From NCBI RefSeq assembly GCF_001296045.1, contig NZ_LJHS01000005.1:496001-560000 (forward strand): DNA of 64,000 bases, written 5' to 3'. Position numbers and translations under genes: made by a program. The DNA comes from Rhizobium sp. AAP43 (GTDB taxonomy: Bacteria > Pseudomonadota > Alphaproteobacteria > Rhizobiales > Rhizobiaceae). Below the pieces are notes generated by a model. It was given only the letters and a program-made list of their open reading frames with translations. It searched no databases and had not been told where the DNA came from. Below, piece after piece: positions 17,933-27,800 of the stretch (position 1 is the stretch's first letter; each line of letters opens with the position of its first letter).

Positions 17933-18961
17933 TCACAGCATGACGATGGCGAGCTCCGTTTTGCCATAGCCGAACTGATACTGTGTGGCGCTTGCATGCC
18001 TTAGCGACAGGCTGTCACCAGCGTCGAGCCAGGCGATCCCGCAAGCGCTCGACGTGCCGGCACCTCCGACATGGCTGATGATATCGGTGGTCTGATTGCG
18101 GCTGACATGCAGCGTATGGGTCGCGGTGCTCACAGCGGCCGCGCCCAACGAAATCCAATAGAAACCTGAGGCCGGCACGATGACCGGTTTCCCGTAGCCG
18201 GAGGCGAGTGTCGCACCAAGCGACAGGTCTCCTTGCGCATGATGCAGCTGGTCGAATCCGCTGAAGCTTCCACTGCCAGGGGTCAGGGTGACGTCGGTGC
18301 GCGCTGCGCGGACAAGGGGCCGATGGTTTTCCCGAACATAGCCTTGCGGCGCAATCGTCAATGCCTGGCGCCAGCCGGTCGTGTTCCCATAAACCTTGAT
18401 CGAAAACTGGTCCTCGCCGGCAAGGCCGAATTCGGCCAGGCCCTGCCAGTTGGACTGGAAGATCAGGCTTGCGGTTTCAGGTGTGCCCGCTTTGTTGATT
18501 GTCAGCCGATGACCGCTCCCCGCATGGTTGAACAGGCTGGCGGGAGAGGCAAGCGCGAGGCGGTTCGTCGCGTCGGCTGAGGTCGAAATGCCGAGCGTTT
18601 CGACGCTTGCGTCGGGCGGAAGGTGAGGGATGACCCAGGCCGTACCGTCGAAGACCATTATGCTACCGGTCGAGAGTGCATAGGCGCGCCAACCTGTCCT
18701 TGGTGAGATGTAGATCCAGGCGCCGTCTTGCCAGACGGCCAGTTTGCCCGAGCGATTGGCCCAGACGCCTGATGCGCCTGCGGATACGGCATAGACATCA
18801 CTTTCCGATGGCGTCTCGGGTGGACTTGGCTGATCCGCAATGATCACGAGTTGAACCACCGCATCGAGACGCTGCAAGGCCTCGTTATGGGTTACGTGTT
18901 TCTGCGCCTGGGCTGGCAGGATGAAGGGGAGTTCAAGATGGGCAGTGGTGCTGTCGGGCAT
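17933..18961 (-). CDS. DUF2793 protein (phage or gene-transfer-agent tail-type)
   Basis: The 342-residue product starts with the DUF2793 pattern (LELPFILPAQAQKHVTHNEA, LQRLDAVVQL, then WANRSGKLAVWQDGAWIYIS). This domain occurs in prophage and gene-transfer-agent tail proteins of alphaproteobacteria. The C-terminal half is rich in small and aromatic residues (SGFSGFDQLHHAQGDLSLGA) and resembles a beta-sandwich receptor-binding or C1q-like module. No other phage gene is nearby, so it is a lone gene here. Beginning at ATG 18961, it is convergent with the LuxR-type gene. Confidence 0.83.
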   Translation of the reverse strand: MPDSTTAHLELPFILPAQAQKHVTHNEALQRLDAVVQLVIIADQPSPPETPSESDVYAVSAGASGVWANRSGKLAVWQDGAWIYISPRTGWRAYALSTGSIMVFDGTAWVIPHLPPDASVETLGISTSADATNRLALASPASLFNHAGSGHRLTINKAGTPETASLIFQSNWQGLAEFGLAGEDQFSIKVYGNTTGWRQALTIAPQGYVRENHRPLVRAARTDVTLTPGSGSFSGFDQLHHAQGDLSLGATLASGYGKPVIVPASGFYWISLGAAAVSTATHTLHVSRNQTTDIISHVGGAGTSSACGIAWLDAGDSLSLRHASATQYQFGYGKTELAIVML

Positions 18962-19073
18962 ATGTGATCTCCTCGCGCTTATTGGCCCGCGCCATGCAGG
19001 CCAGTTGCGGAAGAGTCTGCTTCAGCATTTCAGAGCGGGGAGGATTCGAAGGGGGATCCGTTGAAAAACCGAG

Positions 19074-19892
19074 CTATTTTTCCGTTTTCATCCCCGCCTT
19101 CTGGCGGTCTCCCCAGGCAATGAAGTCAGGATTTTCAAAGGCACGCAGACCGGGCAGGTGCTTTCCATAGGTCAGCGGCGCGCCGTCTTCGGTCGTCACC
19201 ATGCCACCTGCGGCCCGCAGGACGGCGTCTCCTGCCGCGGTGTCCCATTCCATGGTGGGGCTGAACCGCGGATAGACGTCTGCCACACCTTCAGCGACCA
19301 GGCAGAATTTCAGCGAAGATCCGACCGCCTTGCGCTCCAAGATTTTCGACTTCTTGATGTAGGCGTCTGTGGCGTCGCAATTGTGCGAACGGGACACGAG
19401 CGCCGAAGGTGTCGCGTGTTTCGTTCGGACGGCGATCGGGTGACGCGCGCGCACGCGGTCCAGATCATCGATCTCGAGCTTTTCGGCCTTGCCGCCGCCT
19501 CCCAGATAGAGATAGCCAAGGGCCGGGGCGTGGACAACGCCGAGGACGGGCGCACCGTTTTCAATCAGCGCGATGTTGACGGTGAAATCGTCGTGGCCGC
19601 CGATGAATTCTCGCGTGCCGTCGAGCGGGTCGACCAGGATGAAACGGTGACCGGTAACATCTGGAATGCGGCCAGCCGCTGCCTCTTCCTCTGCGACGAC
19701 CGGAATGTCCGGCAGATGGCGCGACAGTGCCTCAAGGATCAGTCGTTCGGCTGCCTCGTCCGCTTCCGTGACCGGTGATTTGTCGCCTTTCAGGCGCACA
19801 GCCGCACCGGCGCGGTAGATGTCCAATATGACGCGGCCGGCCGCGATCGCGCTTTCCTCGAAGAGTTTCAGAATATCTGTCGACTTATGCAC
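19074..19892 (-). CDS. cysQ: 3'(2'),5'-bisphosphate nucleotidase CysQ
   Basis: This 272-residue enzyme removes the 3'-phosphate from PAP, a by-product of sulfate assimilation, and belongs to the inositol monophosphatase superfamily. Metal-binding motifs are VAEEEAAAG (Glu), LVDPLDGTREFIGG (Asp, Asp) and EWDTAAGDAVLRAAGG. The GTG at 19892 is preceded by GGGAGGCC and gives normal length; the reading frame continues upstream to 20000 without coding character. It is divergent from soxB. Confidence 0.93.
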   Translation of the reverse strand: MHKSTDILKLFEESAIAAGRVILDIYRAGAAVRLKGDKSPVTEADEAAERLILEALSRHLPDIPVVAEEEAAAGRIPDVTGHRFILVDPLDGTREFIGGHDDFTVNIALIENGAPVLGVVHAPALGYLYLGGGGKAEKLEIDDLDRVRARHPIAVRTKHATPSALVSRSHNCDATDAYIKKSKILERKAVGSSLKFCLVAEGVADVYPRFSPTMEWDTAAGDAVLRAAGGMVTTEDGAPLTYGKHLPGLRAFENPDFIAWGDRQKAGMKTEK

Positions 19893-20109
19893 CTGACCGG
19901 CCTCCCGAGCCTCGCCTTTTCGGTTTACCCGCCGTGCCGGGCTTAGGGAAGCGCCGATTGCCGTAAGGCCTCGAAGCGGCCTGATGTTTCTGTGCTGCAC
20001 CGCGTTTAAAGCTGTGTTCCATGTCGCGAACAGTATGGTTTTTGTCCTGATCGCGCTTGCTCTTTGTGACGCCTGTGCGAATGTGCGGGGATATTTCAGA
20101 GGATGTTCG

Positions 20110-21363
20110 ATGCGTTATTCCGCCCTTTCGATCTTCCGGCAAGCGCTTTCCGGAAACCGGAACTGGACGCCGATGTGGCGTGAGCCGGAGCCCAAGCCCC
20201 ATTACGATGTGATCATCGTCGGTGGCGGTGGGCATGGGCTTTCAACGGCCTATTACCTCGCCAAGGAATTCGGCATCACCAATGTCGCGGTTCTGGAAAA
20301 GGGCTATCTCGGCTCGGGCAATGTCGGGCGCAACACGACGATCGTGCGCTCTAACTACATGCTCGAGGGCAATGAGCCTTTCTATGAGTTCTCGATGAAG
20401 CTCTGGGAAGGGCTTGAGCAGGACTTCAACTACAATGCGATGATGTCGCAGCGCGGCGTTCTTAATCTCTTCCATTCCGATGGTCAGCGCGATGCCTATG
20501 CGCGGCGCGGGAATGCCATGATGATGCATGGCGTTGCGGCTGAACTGCTCGACCGCGAGCAGGTTCGCGCGATGATGCCCTGCCTCAACTTCGATCATGC
20601 CCGCTTCCCGATCATGGGCGGCTTGCTGCAAAGGCGCGGCGGCACGGCTCGTCATGACGCTGTGGCCTGGGGTTATGGTCGCGGGGCCGATGAGCGCGGC
20701 GTTGATCTCATCCAGCACTGCGAAGTCACCGGTATCCGCCGCGACGAGCTCGGACAGATCACAGGCGTCGAGACGACCAAGGGGTTCATCGGCTGCAACA
20801 AGCTGGCGCTGGCGACGGCAGGCCACACCTCAGTTACCGGCAAGATGGCCGGGCTCGACCTGCCGATCGAAACGCATGTGCTGCAGGCCTTCGTGTCGGA
20901 AGGCATCAAGCCGGTGATTGACAATGTCATCACCTATGGTGCGGGACACTTCTACATTTCGCAGTCGGACAAGGGCGGCTTGGTTTTCGGCGCCGATATC
21001 GATTACTACTCGTCTTATGCCCAGCGCGGCAATCTGGCCACTGTCGAGCATACGATCGAGGAGGGCGTCTCGCTTATTCCGGGCCTTTCGCGTGTGCGCG
21101 TCCTGCGTGCCTGGGGTGGGGCGATGGACATGTCGATGGATGGTTCGCCGATCATCGACCGGACCACAATCGATAATCTCTACCTCAATTGCGGTTGGTG
21201 CTATGGCGGCTTCAAGGCGACGCCGGCCTCCGGTTTCTGCTTTGCCCATCTGATTGCCAAGAACGAACCTCATCCCGTGGCCCGCCTCTTGCGCCTCGAC
21301 CGTTTCGAGCGCGGCTTTGCCGTCGACGAAGGCGGCAAGGGCCCACAACCGAACCTGCATTGA
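20110..21363 (+). CDS. soxB: Sarcosine oxidase subunit beta
   Basis: The 417-residue subunit binds FAD noncovalently (VIIVGGGGHGLSTAYYLAKE) and FMN covalently through the histidine in GGTARHDAVAWGYGRG, as known for heterotetrameric sarcosine oxidase. It oxidises sarcosine to glycine, passing the one-carbon unit to tetrahydrofolate on the alpha subunit. ATG 20110 is preceded by AGAGGATG and gives the standard length; an upstream frame to 19984 is not counted. First gene of soxBDAG. Confidence 0.97.
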   Translation: MRYSALSIFRQALSGNRNWTPMWREPEPKPHYDVIIVGGGGHGLSTAYYLAKEFGITNVAVLEKGYLGSGNVGRNTTIVRSNYMLEGNEPFYEFSMKLWEGLEQDFNYNAMMSQRGVLNLFHSDGQRDAYARRGNAMMMHGVAAELLDREQVRAMMPCLNFDHARFPIMGGLLQRRGGTARHDAVAWGYGRGADERGVDLIQHCEVTGIRRDELGQITGVETTKGFIGCNKLALATAGHTSVTGKMAGLDLPIETHVLQAFVSEGIKPVIDNVITYGAGHFYISQSDKGGLVFGADIDYYSSYAQRGNLATVEHTIEEGVSLIPGLSRVRVLRAWGGAMDMSMDGSPIIDRTTIDNLYLNCGWCYGGFKATPASGFCFAHLIAKNEPHPVARLLRLDRFERGFAVDEGGKGPQPNLH

Positions 21364-21372
21364 GACATCGCC

Positions 21373-21654
21373 ATGGCCAGTCTGATTACATGTCCGCATT
21401 GCGGCGTTCGCCCCAAGGAAGAGTTCAGCATTCGCGGCAGCGCAAGCCCGGTGCGACCGGCCGCCGGTGCTTCCGATGAGGCGTGGCATGCCTATGTCTT
21501 TCTGCGCGATAATCCAAAGGGGCGCATTTTCGAGCACTGGCACCACACGTCCGGCTGTCGCCGTTTTCTCGTGGTCGAGCGTGACAATGCGGCAAGCCAT
21601 GAGGTCTATAGCGTGACTGATGCCCAGGACTTTGTGAGGGAGACGAGCCGATGA
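21373..21654 (+). CDS. soxD: Sarcosine oxidase subunit delta
   Basis: The 93-residue zinc-binding subunit shows the expected ligands CPHCG near the N-terminus and the HHTSGCRRF motif near residue 60. It lies nine bases after soxB and its stop overlaps the soxA start by four bases, so translation is coupled. Length is normal. Confidence 0.96.
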   Translation: MASLITCPHCGVRPKEEFSIRGSASPVRPAAGASDEAWHAYVFLRDNPKGRIFEHWHHTSGCRRFLVVERDNAASHEVYSVTDAQDFVRETSR

Positions 21655-24608
21655 CCGGTTATCGCCTGTCCTCCGGGGGCCTGATCAACCGGGCCCGCAC
21701 GCTGTCCTTCACCTTTGACGGCCAGACCTTTTCGGGCTTCGAAGGCGATACGCTGGCCTCGGCGCTGATCGCCAATGACCAGATGCTGGTTGGTCGTTCG
21801 TTCAAATATCACCGTCCGCGCGGCATCGTCACGGCGGGTTCCGCCGAGCCGAATGCGCTGGTGACCATCGGCACCGAAGGCCGTACAGAGCCAAACACCC
21901 GGGCAACCGTGGCCGAACTTTATCACGGGCTGGAAGCCGTCAGCCAGAACCGCTGGCCATCGCTGAAATACGATATCGGTTCGGTCAACAGTCTCTTGTC
22001 GCCCTTTCTCTCGGCCGGTTTCTACTACAAGACTTTCATGTGGCCGAAAGCGTTCTGGGAAAAGCTTTACGAGCCCATCATTCGCCATGCGGCAGGGCTC
22101 GGAAAGACGCCGTTCCTGCCGGATCCTGATCGCTATGAGAAGGCCTGGGCGCATTGCGATCTGCTGGTCATCGGGGCTGGTCCCGCAGGCTTGATGGCAG
22201 CGCGTGCGGCGGCCCGCGCAGGCCTCCGGGTGATCCTCGCCGATGAAGGCTTCCGCATGGGCGGTTCGCTGCTCAGCGAGCGCGTGACGGTCGGCGACAT
22301 GCCGGCTGCGGATTATGCGGCCTCGGTGGTCGAGGAGCTTAAGGGCAACCCGAATGTGACTCTGATGGCCCGAACCACCGTTTTCGGCTGGTATGACGAC
22401 AATGTCTTCGGTGCCGTCGAAAAGGTGCAGAAGCACGTCGCCCAGCCGACATCTGAACTCCCCGTCGAGCGCGTCTGGCGCATTATCGCCAAGCGGGCGA
22501 TCCTTGCCTCGGGCGCGGAAGAGCGGCCGCTGGTTTTCGGCGGCAATGACAGGCCGGGTGTCATGACGTCTGGCGCGGTGAGCACCTATCTCAATCGCTA
22601 CGGCGTGGGCGTAGGTCAGAGCATTGCCATCTTCACCAATGGTGGAGCTGGCTATCGCACGGCAGCCGATCTCGTGGCCGCTGGTGTGGGCGTTGCCGCC
22701 ATCATTGACGGGCGGACACAGTCTTCTGATGTTGCGCCCGCCGGCATTCGTGTCATTCGCGGTGGTTCCGTCGTTGATACCAAGGGCTATCATCGCATTA
22801 AGGGTCTGATTGCAGAGCGCGTCGGCCATCAGGAGGAGATCGCCTGCGATGCGCTGGCGATGAGCGGCGGCTATAGCCCGATCGTGCATCTGGCCTGCCA
22901 GCGGGGCGCCAAGCCTTACTGGTCGGAAGAGCATCAGGCCTTTCTGGCGCCTGATGTGGGCGCGGGTCTGCGCATCGCCGGTTCCGCTGCCGGTCTCTCC
23001 TCGCTTGTTGCTGCCCTGCGCGATGGGGCAGAAAAGGCACATGAGGCGATCGGCGATCTGGGCCGTCTCGTCGGCACTGTCGAGGTGCCCGAGGTCGAGG
23101 GTGAACATGACGCGTCCTTCGCGCCGCTCTGGTATGTGCCGGGTGCCAAATCCAAGGCCTTTGTCGATTTCCAGAACGACGTGCATGTGAAGGACCTGAG
23201 CCTTGCCCAGCGCGAGGCCATGGGTCATGTCGAGCACACCAAGCGCTACACGACCGGCGGCATGGCGACCGATCAGGGCAAGCTCGGCAATATAGCTACG
23301 ATCGGCATCATGGCCGGCATGCGTGGCGTCTCGCCGGGCGAGATCGGCACTACGACCTTCCGACCCTTCTACACGCCTGTATCCTTCGGTGCTCTCGCAG
23401 GCACGGCGCGGGATGAGCATTCCCGCCCCGTCCGCACCTCGCCGCTGCATGGTTGGGCAAAGAGAAACGGCGCCGTCTTTGTGGAATCCGGGGCTTGGTA
23501 TCGGTCCTCCTGGTTTCCGCGCGACGGCGAAAAGACCTGGCGCGAGGCTGTCGATCGCGAGGTCTTGAATGTCCGGGCCAATGCCGGCCTTTGCGATGTC
23601 TCGACCCTGGGCAAAATCGAGGTTTTCGGTCCGGATGCGGCGGAGTTTCTCAACCGGATCTATTCCAACGCCTTCCTCAAGCTCCCCGTTGGCAAGGCGC
23701 GCTATGGCCTGATGCTGCGCGAGGACGGGATGATCTTCGACGACGGCACGACAAGCCGGCTTTCGGACGAGCATTTCTTCGTCACCACCACCACCGCCTA
23801 TGCGGCCGAGGTGATGACCCATATGGAGTTCTGTTCCCAGGTTCTCTGGCCCGATCTCGACGTGCGTTTTGTCTCTTCCTCCGACCAGTGGGCGCAGATG
23901 TCGCTGGCCGGCCCGAAGGCGCGCATCATTCTCGAGCAGATCGTCGACGAGGATATTTCTGACGAGGCGCTGCCCTATCTGTCTGCCCGCGAAGTGCTGT
24001 TGAAGGGCGGGTTGAAGGCCCGGCTGTTCCGCATTTCCTTCTCGGGCGAACTGGCCTTCGAAGTGGCGGTGCCGGCGAACCTCGGCGAGGCGGTTGCAGA
24101 TGCGATCATGGCGGCGGGCAAGCCGCACGGCATCTGCGCCTATGGCGTCGAGGCGCTCAACGTCTTGCGCATCGAGAAGGGCTTCATCACCCATAGCGAG
24201 ATCGACGGCCGCACGACGCCTGACGATGTGGGCCTGGGCAAAATGTTCTCGACGCAGAAGGCAGATTTCATCGGCAAGCGGCTCTCGACGCGTTTCGGCC
24301 TGACCGCTGCGGACCGGCCGCAGCTCGTTGGCCTCAGGCCCGTCGAGCGGGACAAGAGCTTCAAGGCGGGCGCGCATCTGCTGCGCGAGGGCATCAAGCC
24401 GTCGACGCTGAACGATCAGGGCTGGGTGTCCTCCGTCTGCCACTCGCCGACGCTTGGGCATACGATCGGGCTTGGCTTCCTGAAATCCGGCCGTGAGCGG
24501 CTGGGCGAGAAGATCCTGGTCTGGGACGGTTTGCGCGGCGAGGAGACCCTGGCCGAAGTGGTGAGCCCCGTCTTCTACGATCCCGATAACAAGAAGCTGA
24601 AGCTGTGA
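21651..24608 (+). CDS. soxA: Sarcosine oxidase subunit alpha
   Basis: This 985-residue subunit combines an N-terminal ferredoxin-like domain (FTFDGQTFSGFEGDTLASAL), an NAD-binding Rossmann domain (LLVIGAGPAGLMAARAAARA), and a C-terminal aminomethyltransferase (GcvT) domain from about residue 610 that captures formaldehyde as methylene-tetrahydrofolate (AGLCDVSTLGKIEVFGPDA; FSGELAFEVAVPA). The order is that of the heterotetrameric enzyme. Frame is intact and length normal. A long open frame on the other strand is only a shadow. Confidence 0.97.
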   Translation: MTGYRLSSGGLINRARTLSFTFDGQTFSGFEGDTLASALIANDQMLVGRSFKYHRPRGIVTAGSAEPNALVTIGTEGRTEPNTRATVAELYHGLEAVSQNRWPSLKYDIGSVNSLLSPFLSAGFYYKTFMWPKAFWEKLYEPIIRHAAGLGKTPFLPDPDRYEKAWAHCDLLVIGAGPAGLMAARAAARAGLRVILADEGFRMGGSLLSERVTVGDMPAADYAASVVEELKGNPNVTLMARTTVFGWYDDNVFGAVEKVQKHVAQPTSELPVERVWRIIAKRAILASGAEERPLVFGGNDRPGVMTSGAVSTYLNRYGVGVGQSIAIFTNGGAGYRTAADLVAAGVGVAAIIDGRTQSSDVAPAGIRVIRGGSVVDTKGYHRIKGLIAERVGHQEEIACDALAMSGGYSPIVHLACQRGAKPYWSEEHQAFLAPDVGAGLRIAGSAAGLSSLVAALRDGAEKAHEAIGDLGRLVGTVEVPEVEGEHDASFAPLWYVPGAKSKAFVDFQNDVHVKDLSLAQREAMGHVEHTKRYTTGGMATDQGKLGNIATIGIMAGMRGVSPGEIGTTTFRPFYTPVSFGALAGTARDEHSRPVRTSPLHGWAKRNGAVFVESGAWYRSSWFPRDGEKTWREAVDREVLNVRANAGLCDVSTLGKIEVFGPDAAEFLNRIYSNAFLKLPVGKARYGLMLREDGMIFDDGTTSRLSDEHFFVTTTTAYAAEVMTHMEFCSQVLWPDLDVRFVSSSDQWAQMSLAGPKARIILEQIVDEDISDEALPYLSAREVLLKGGLKARLFRISFSGELAFEVAVPANLGEAVADAIMAAGKPHGICAYGVEALNVLRIEKGFITHSEIDGRTTPDDVGLGKMFSTQKADFIGKRLSTRFGLTAADRPQLVGLRPVERDKSFKAGAHLLREGIKPSTLNDQGWVSSVCHSPTLGHTIGLGFLKSGRERLGEKILVWDGLRGEETLAEVVSPVFYDPDNKKLKL

Positions 24609-24618
24609 GGACCCTGCT

Positions 24619-25170
24619 ATGCCGGTGACCTATGCTGCCCGTCACGTGCTCGAAGACCACATTTCCGGTTTCGAGGCGGCTCCCAATCCGCACCATCTGT
24701 CCATTCTGCGTTCGCCCGTCGTCTTTTCTGTGCTGGCCCATGCCGGACATGAGGCCGATATCGATGAGGCGCTGACCAATTTCGAGGATGTGCATGTCCG
24801 CCTTTGCGGCCCCGGCGAATGGCTGGTGGTCAGCGAGACCGTGGCAGCGGATACGATCGAGCGGCAACTGCTTGATCTCGGCCAAGCTCGCGTATCCTTC
24901 GTCGATCAGAGCGATGGACGGGTGGTGCTTTCGATCCGTGGCCCGAGGGTGCGCTCGATCCTGGCCAAATGCACGGCGGTTGATCTCCATCCTGATCTGT
25001 TCGAGATCGGCCAGTCTAGCAATTGCCAAATCTGCCATGTTGCCGGCAATCTGGCGCGCACCGGCGAGGATGTCTTCGAGATCGTCGTGATGCGTTCGTT
25101 TGCCGGTTACGTCTTCGATGCGATTTCCGAAATGGGCCGTGAATTCGCGCTGACCGCGGGGTTTGCCTAA
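24619..25170 (+). CDS. soxG: Sarcosine oxidase subunit gamma
   Basis: A 183-residue subunit with the recognisable FEDVHVRLCGPGEWLVVSE stretch and FVDQSDGRVVLSIRGPRVRS, similar to a GcvT C-terminal fold. It begins ten bases after soxA and completes the soxBDAG operon. It contacts the alpha subunit in the known complex. Confidence 0.95.
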   Translation: MPVTYAARHVLEDHISGFEAAPNPHHLSILRSPVVFSVLAHAGHEADIDEALTNFEDVHVRLCGPGEWLVVSETVAADTIERQLLDLGQARVSFVDQSDGRVVLSIRGPRVRSILAKCTAVDLHPDLFEIGQSSNCQICHVAGNLARTGEDVFEIVVMRSFAGYVFDAISEMGREFALTAGFA

Positions 25171-25256
25171 AGGGGCTCGCCTGTGACGCCTGACCTTGAG
25201 AGGTGCTGGCGGCGACACTACACCTCGGACCGGTGAAATGCCGGGACGTGGAGGGA

Positions 25257-26519
25257 ATGGTTTTGCAGCAGGTTTCGAAAATAATCGTGCTCGAGACCGA
25301 TGTCGCCCATCTTGTGCTCTTTCACCCTGACGATCTCGTTCATGCCGAGCATTGGCCGATTGCTTGGTATGCCGAGACCTTCATCTATCCAGCGGAGAGC
25401 GCTGCCCAGCGGCTGATCGCCTGGTCCACTGGATTTGACGGTGTCTTCAAGCTGCGCCTGACCACGGGTGAGATCACAGCCCAGGAGCAAGCGTTTTCCG
25501 GGCCGAGTTGGGTCTTTGCCTATCGCGTTCGTCATGGCCGCGTCCTTGTCGACAATTCTGATGCTTTGCCGGGCGTCGAGCAGATGACGGAACCGTCGGA
25601 GCGCTCTGATCTCTGGTTCGAGCTTGCCGATGGTGACTATGCCGTGACAGTGACGGCCGTGGAGTGGGAGGCAGAGCCGGGAGCCCGTGAAGAGGGGCAC
25701 GAGACCTTGCCCAATTATGTGGTCGCGTTCTCGCCGCTTGATGGTCGCTTGATCGATCCGGCACGACGACCGCCAGATCTGATCGGATCGCGCAGTGCAG
25801 TGGCCAACGATCAGCCCTTCGTCTCTCGACCCTATCCGCCTGATCCGATCGATTTTGGCAGGCTCTATCCGGCTTTTGTTGCCGTCGATATCGCCCCCGT
25901 TGGTCGTTCATTCGACAGTTGCGGCGAAGCGCCGATCATGGCCGCCGTTCCGCCGGGTGGTGACGATTTCGCGATCTTCGACATTCCCTTCGTCATTGCC
26001 GCCGATCTTGTGCCCGGTGCGGCTGCGGTCATCGCCGCCTGCCATGGGGTGCGTGGACGTCCGCAGGAGCAAAAACTCTACAGTCTCAAGGCCGAGCACG
26101 CAGTTGAAATCGCGGCAGTCGAGGGCTTTTGCCGGGATGGGGCGTTCATGTGCGCGCAGACGCAAGATTCCCACGCGCATCTTCCGCAGCCGATGCTGGA
26201 GAATTCCCTGGCGGCTGTGAGGATTGCGCCACTTGTAACGGCGAAGGATGGCCCGGCATGCGTCGATCTTCCCGTTTTCAAGGCGGAGATCCTGGCAGAC
26301 CTTCATGGTGGCGGCGTTCTCTGTGCGCGGCTTGGCGGGCTTGCGGGCTATGAGGCTCTGCGGCTTGCCGCATCAGACGAGCCCGCATTCTTTGCCGATT
26401 GGCTGCTCGACCATCTTCCGCTGGCCGGCCGTGATCGACTGAGGATCAGCCTACTGCCGGTTAATAATCGGTTCGCGGCGCTGGAGCGGACCTATAGCGC
26501 GCTCTGCGGTGGCAAATAG
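25257..26519 (+). CDS. Unrecognised 420-residue protein downstream of soxG
   Basis: I do not recognise this family. The frame is open from 25203, but the ATG at 25257 follows GTGGAGGGA closely and is a likely start. No membrane helix or signal peptide is apparent. Sequence is rich in Ala, Pro, Asp and Val, with hydrophobic strands suggesting a beta-rich two-domain protein (ETFIYPAESAAQRLIAWSTG; then FDIPFVIAADLVPGAAAVIA). The gene follows soxG at 86 bases on the same strand, so it may be part of the sarcosine operon or independent. Codon use is like the neighbours, which argues that the frame is real. Confidence 0.75.
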   Translation: MVLQQVSKIIVLETDVAHLVLFHPDDLVHAEHWPIAWYAETFIYPAESAAQRLIAWSTGFDGVFKLRLTTGEITAQEQAFSGPSWVFAYRVRHGRVLVDNSDALPGVEQMTEPSERSDLWFELADGDYAVTVTAVEWEAEPGAREEGHETLPNYVVAFSPLDGRLIDPARRPPDLIGSRSAVANDQPFVSRPYPPDPIDFGRLYPAFVAVDIAPVGRSFDSCGEAPIMAAVPPGGDDFAIFDIPFVIAADLVPGAAAVIAACHGVRGRPQEQKLYSLKAEHAVEIAAVEGFCRDGAFMCAQTQDSHAHLPQPMLENSLAAVRIAPLVTAKDGPACVDLPVFKAEILADLHGGGVLCARLGGLAGYEALRLAASDEPAFFADWLLDHLPLAGRDRLRISLLPVNNRFAALERTYSALCGGK

Positions 26520-26684
26520 GGCCAGGTACCCCCGCAGCGCGGAGTGGACAGGCGACGTCAAAACGGCATCTGCTCTTGTCGTGGGCGCCCAGGCTCCCAT
26601 ATGCGAAAGCCTGCCTCCCTGTGACCAACAGTATCCGGGCCTCCCGGTCCTTCTGATCAATCGCTCCAATCTCCGGTCTCCCTG

Positions 26685-27800
26685 ATGTTTCATCTCATAT
26701 TGACGCTGCCCTGGCTGGTCGTTGCGACCCGCTTTATTCTGCCATTGCAATGGCCTTGGCCGGCGAAGCTGGCGCTGGCGCTTATCCTGCTGGTCGCCTC
26801 GCAATATCACTTCTTCAGCCGCCTTTCCTCGGGCTCGGTCTTTGCGCCGGAGTTTCCGCGCGAACTGGTGATCGCCTTTAACTTGCTGTTCGGTGCTCTG
26901 GTATTCCTCGCGGTCATCCAACTGGTGGCGGATCTCGTCAGTCTTTTGCTGTTTGCCGTGAAGGGTGGCTTTCCGGTGCTGCCAAGTGGCTTGCGCTATG
27001 CCATGGGTGTGGCGGCTCTCGGGCTTGCTGGCCTTGGTGTCGCACAGGCGATCATCGTGCCGCCGGTCAAGCGGATCGAGGTTTCAATCCCGGGCCTTGC
27101 CGCGGAATTCGACGGCTACCGTATGGTACAGCTCACCGATATGCATATCAGCCGGCTATTTCCGGCCAAGTGGACCGAGGCCGTCGTGGCGCGAACCAAT
27201 GCGCTTGATGCAGATCTGGTGGTGATCACCGGCGACCTGATCGACGGTGATATCGAGATGCGGCGAAACGACGTGCTGCCGCTTGCCGGATTGCGAGCGA
27301 GGGACGGGGTGCTCACCGTTCCGGGAAATCACGAATGTTTCTTCGATGTCGACCGCTGGATGAGCCATTTCGCTGGCCAGAACATGCAGGTGCTCTCCAA
27401 TGCGCATCAGGTGATCACCCGCGGTGAGGGCCGGTTGGTAATTGCCGGCGTCACGGATCTTTCAGCGTCGCAGAGCGGGGCGCCGGCACCTGACGTCGCC
27501 GGTGCCATCCGCAATGCACCCGATGGTGCGCCGATCATCCTCCTCGATCATCAGCCGATGATGGCCGATGGCGCGGCAAAGCTTGGTGTCGCCCTGCAGC
27601 TTTCCGGCCATACGCATGGCGGCATGGTGCGCGGTCTCGACCGGATCGTGGCGAACGCCAATAACGGCTATGTCTCGGGCTTCTACCGGATCGGCGCCAT
27701 GCAGCTCTATGTCAACAATGGTACCGGCCTGTGGCCCGGCTTTGCGCTGCGGCTTGGCGTTCCGGCGGAGCTCACGGAATTTACACTCCGGCGGGGGTAA
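26685..27800 (+). CDS. Membrane-anchored metallophosphoesterase (YkuE/YaeI-like)
   Basis: The 371-residue product has about four N-terminal membrane helices (residues 1-125, including RYAMGVAALGLAGLGVAQAI), then a calcineurin-like catalytic domain. Metal ligands are visible in QLTDMHISRLF, VVITGDLIDGD, VPGNHECFFDV and LSGHTHGGMVRG. In the YkuE/YaeI group such proteins hydrolyse phosphodiester substrates such as UDP-diacylglucosamine or related lipids; the substrate here is not determined. The catalytic domain probably faces the periplasm. It stands between the sox genes and the dehydrogenase gene. Confidence 0.93.
   Translation: MFHLILTLPWLVVATRFILPLQWPWPAKLALALILLVASQYHFFSRLSSGSVFAPEFPRELVIAFNLLFGALVFLAVIQLVADLVSLLLFAVKGGFPVLPSGLRYAMGVAALGLAGLGVAQAIIVPPVKRIEVSIPGLAAEFDGYRMVQLTDMHISRLFPAKWTEAVVARTNALDADLVVITGDLIDGDIEMRRNDVLPLAGLRARDGVLTVPGNHECFFDVDRWMSHFAGQNMQVLSNAHQVITRGEGRLVIAGVTDLSASQSGAPAPDVAGAIRNAPDGAPIILLDHQPMMADGAAKLGVALQLSGHTHGGMVRGLDRIVANANNGYVSGFYRIGAMQLYVNNGTGLWPGFALRLGVPAELTEFTLRRG

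Noticed and set aside
21606-24461. 951-codon open frame antisense to soxA
   Set aside because: Shadow of soxA, whose full set of domains is present on the plus strand.
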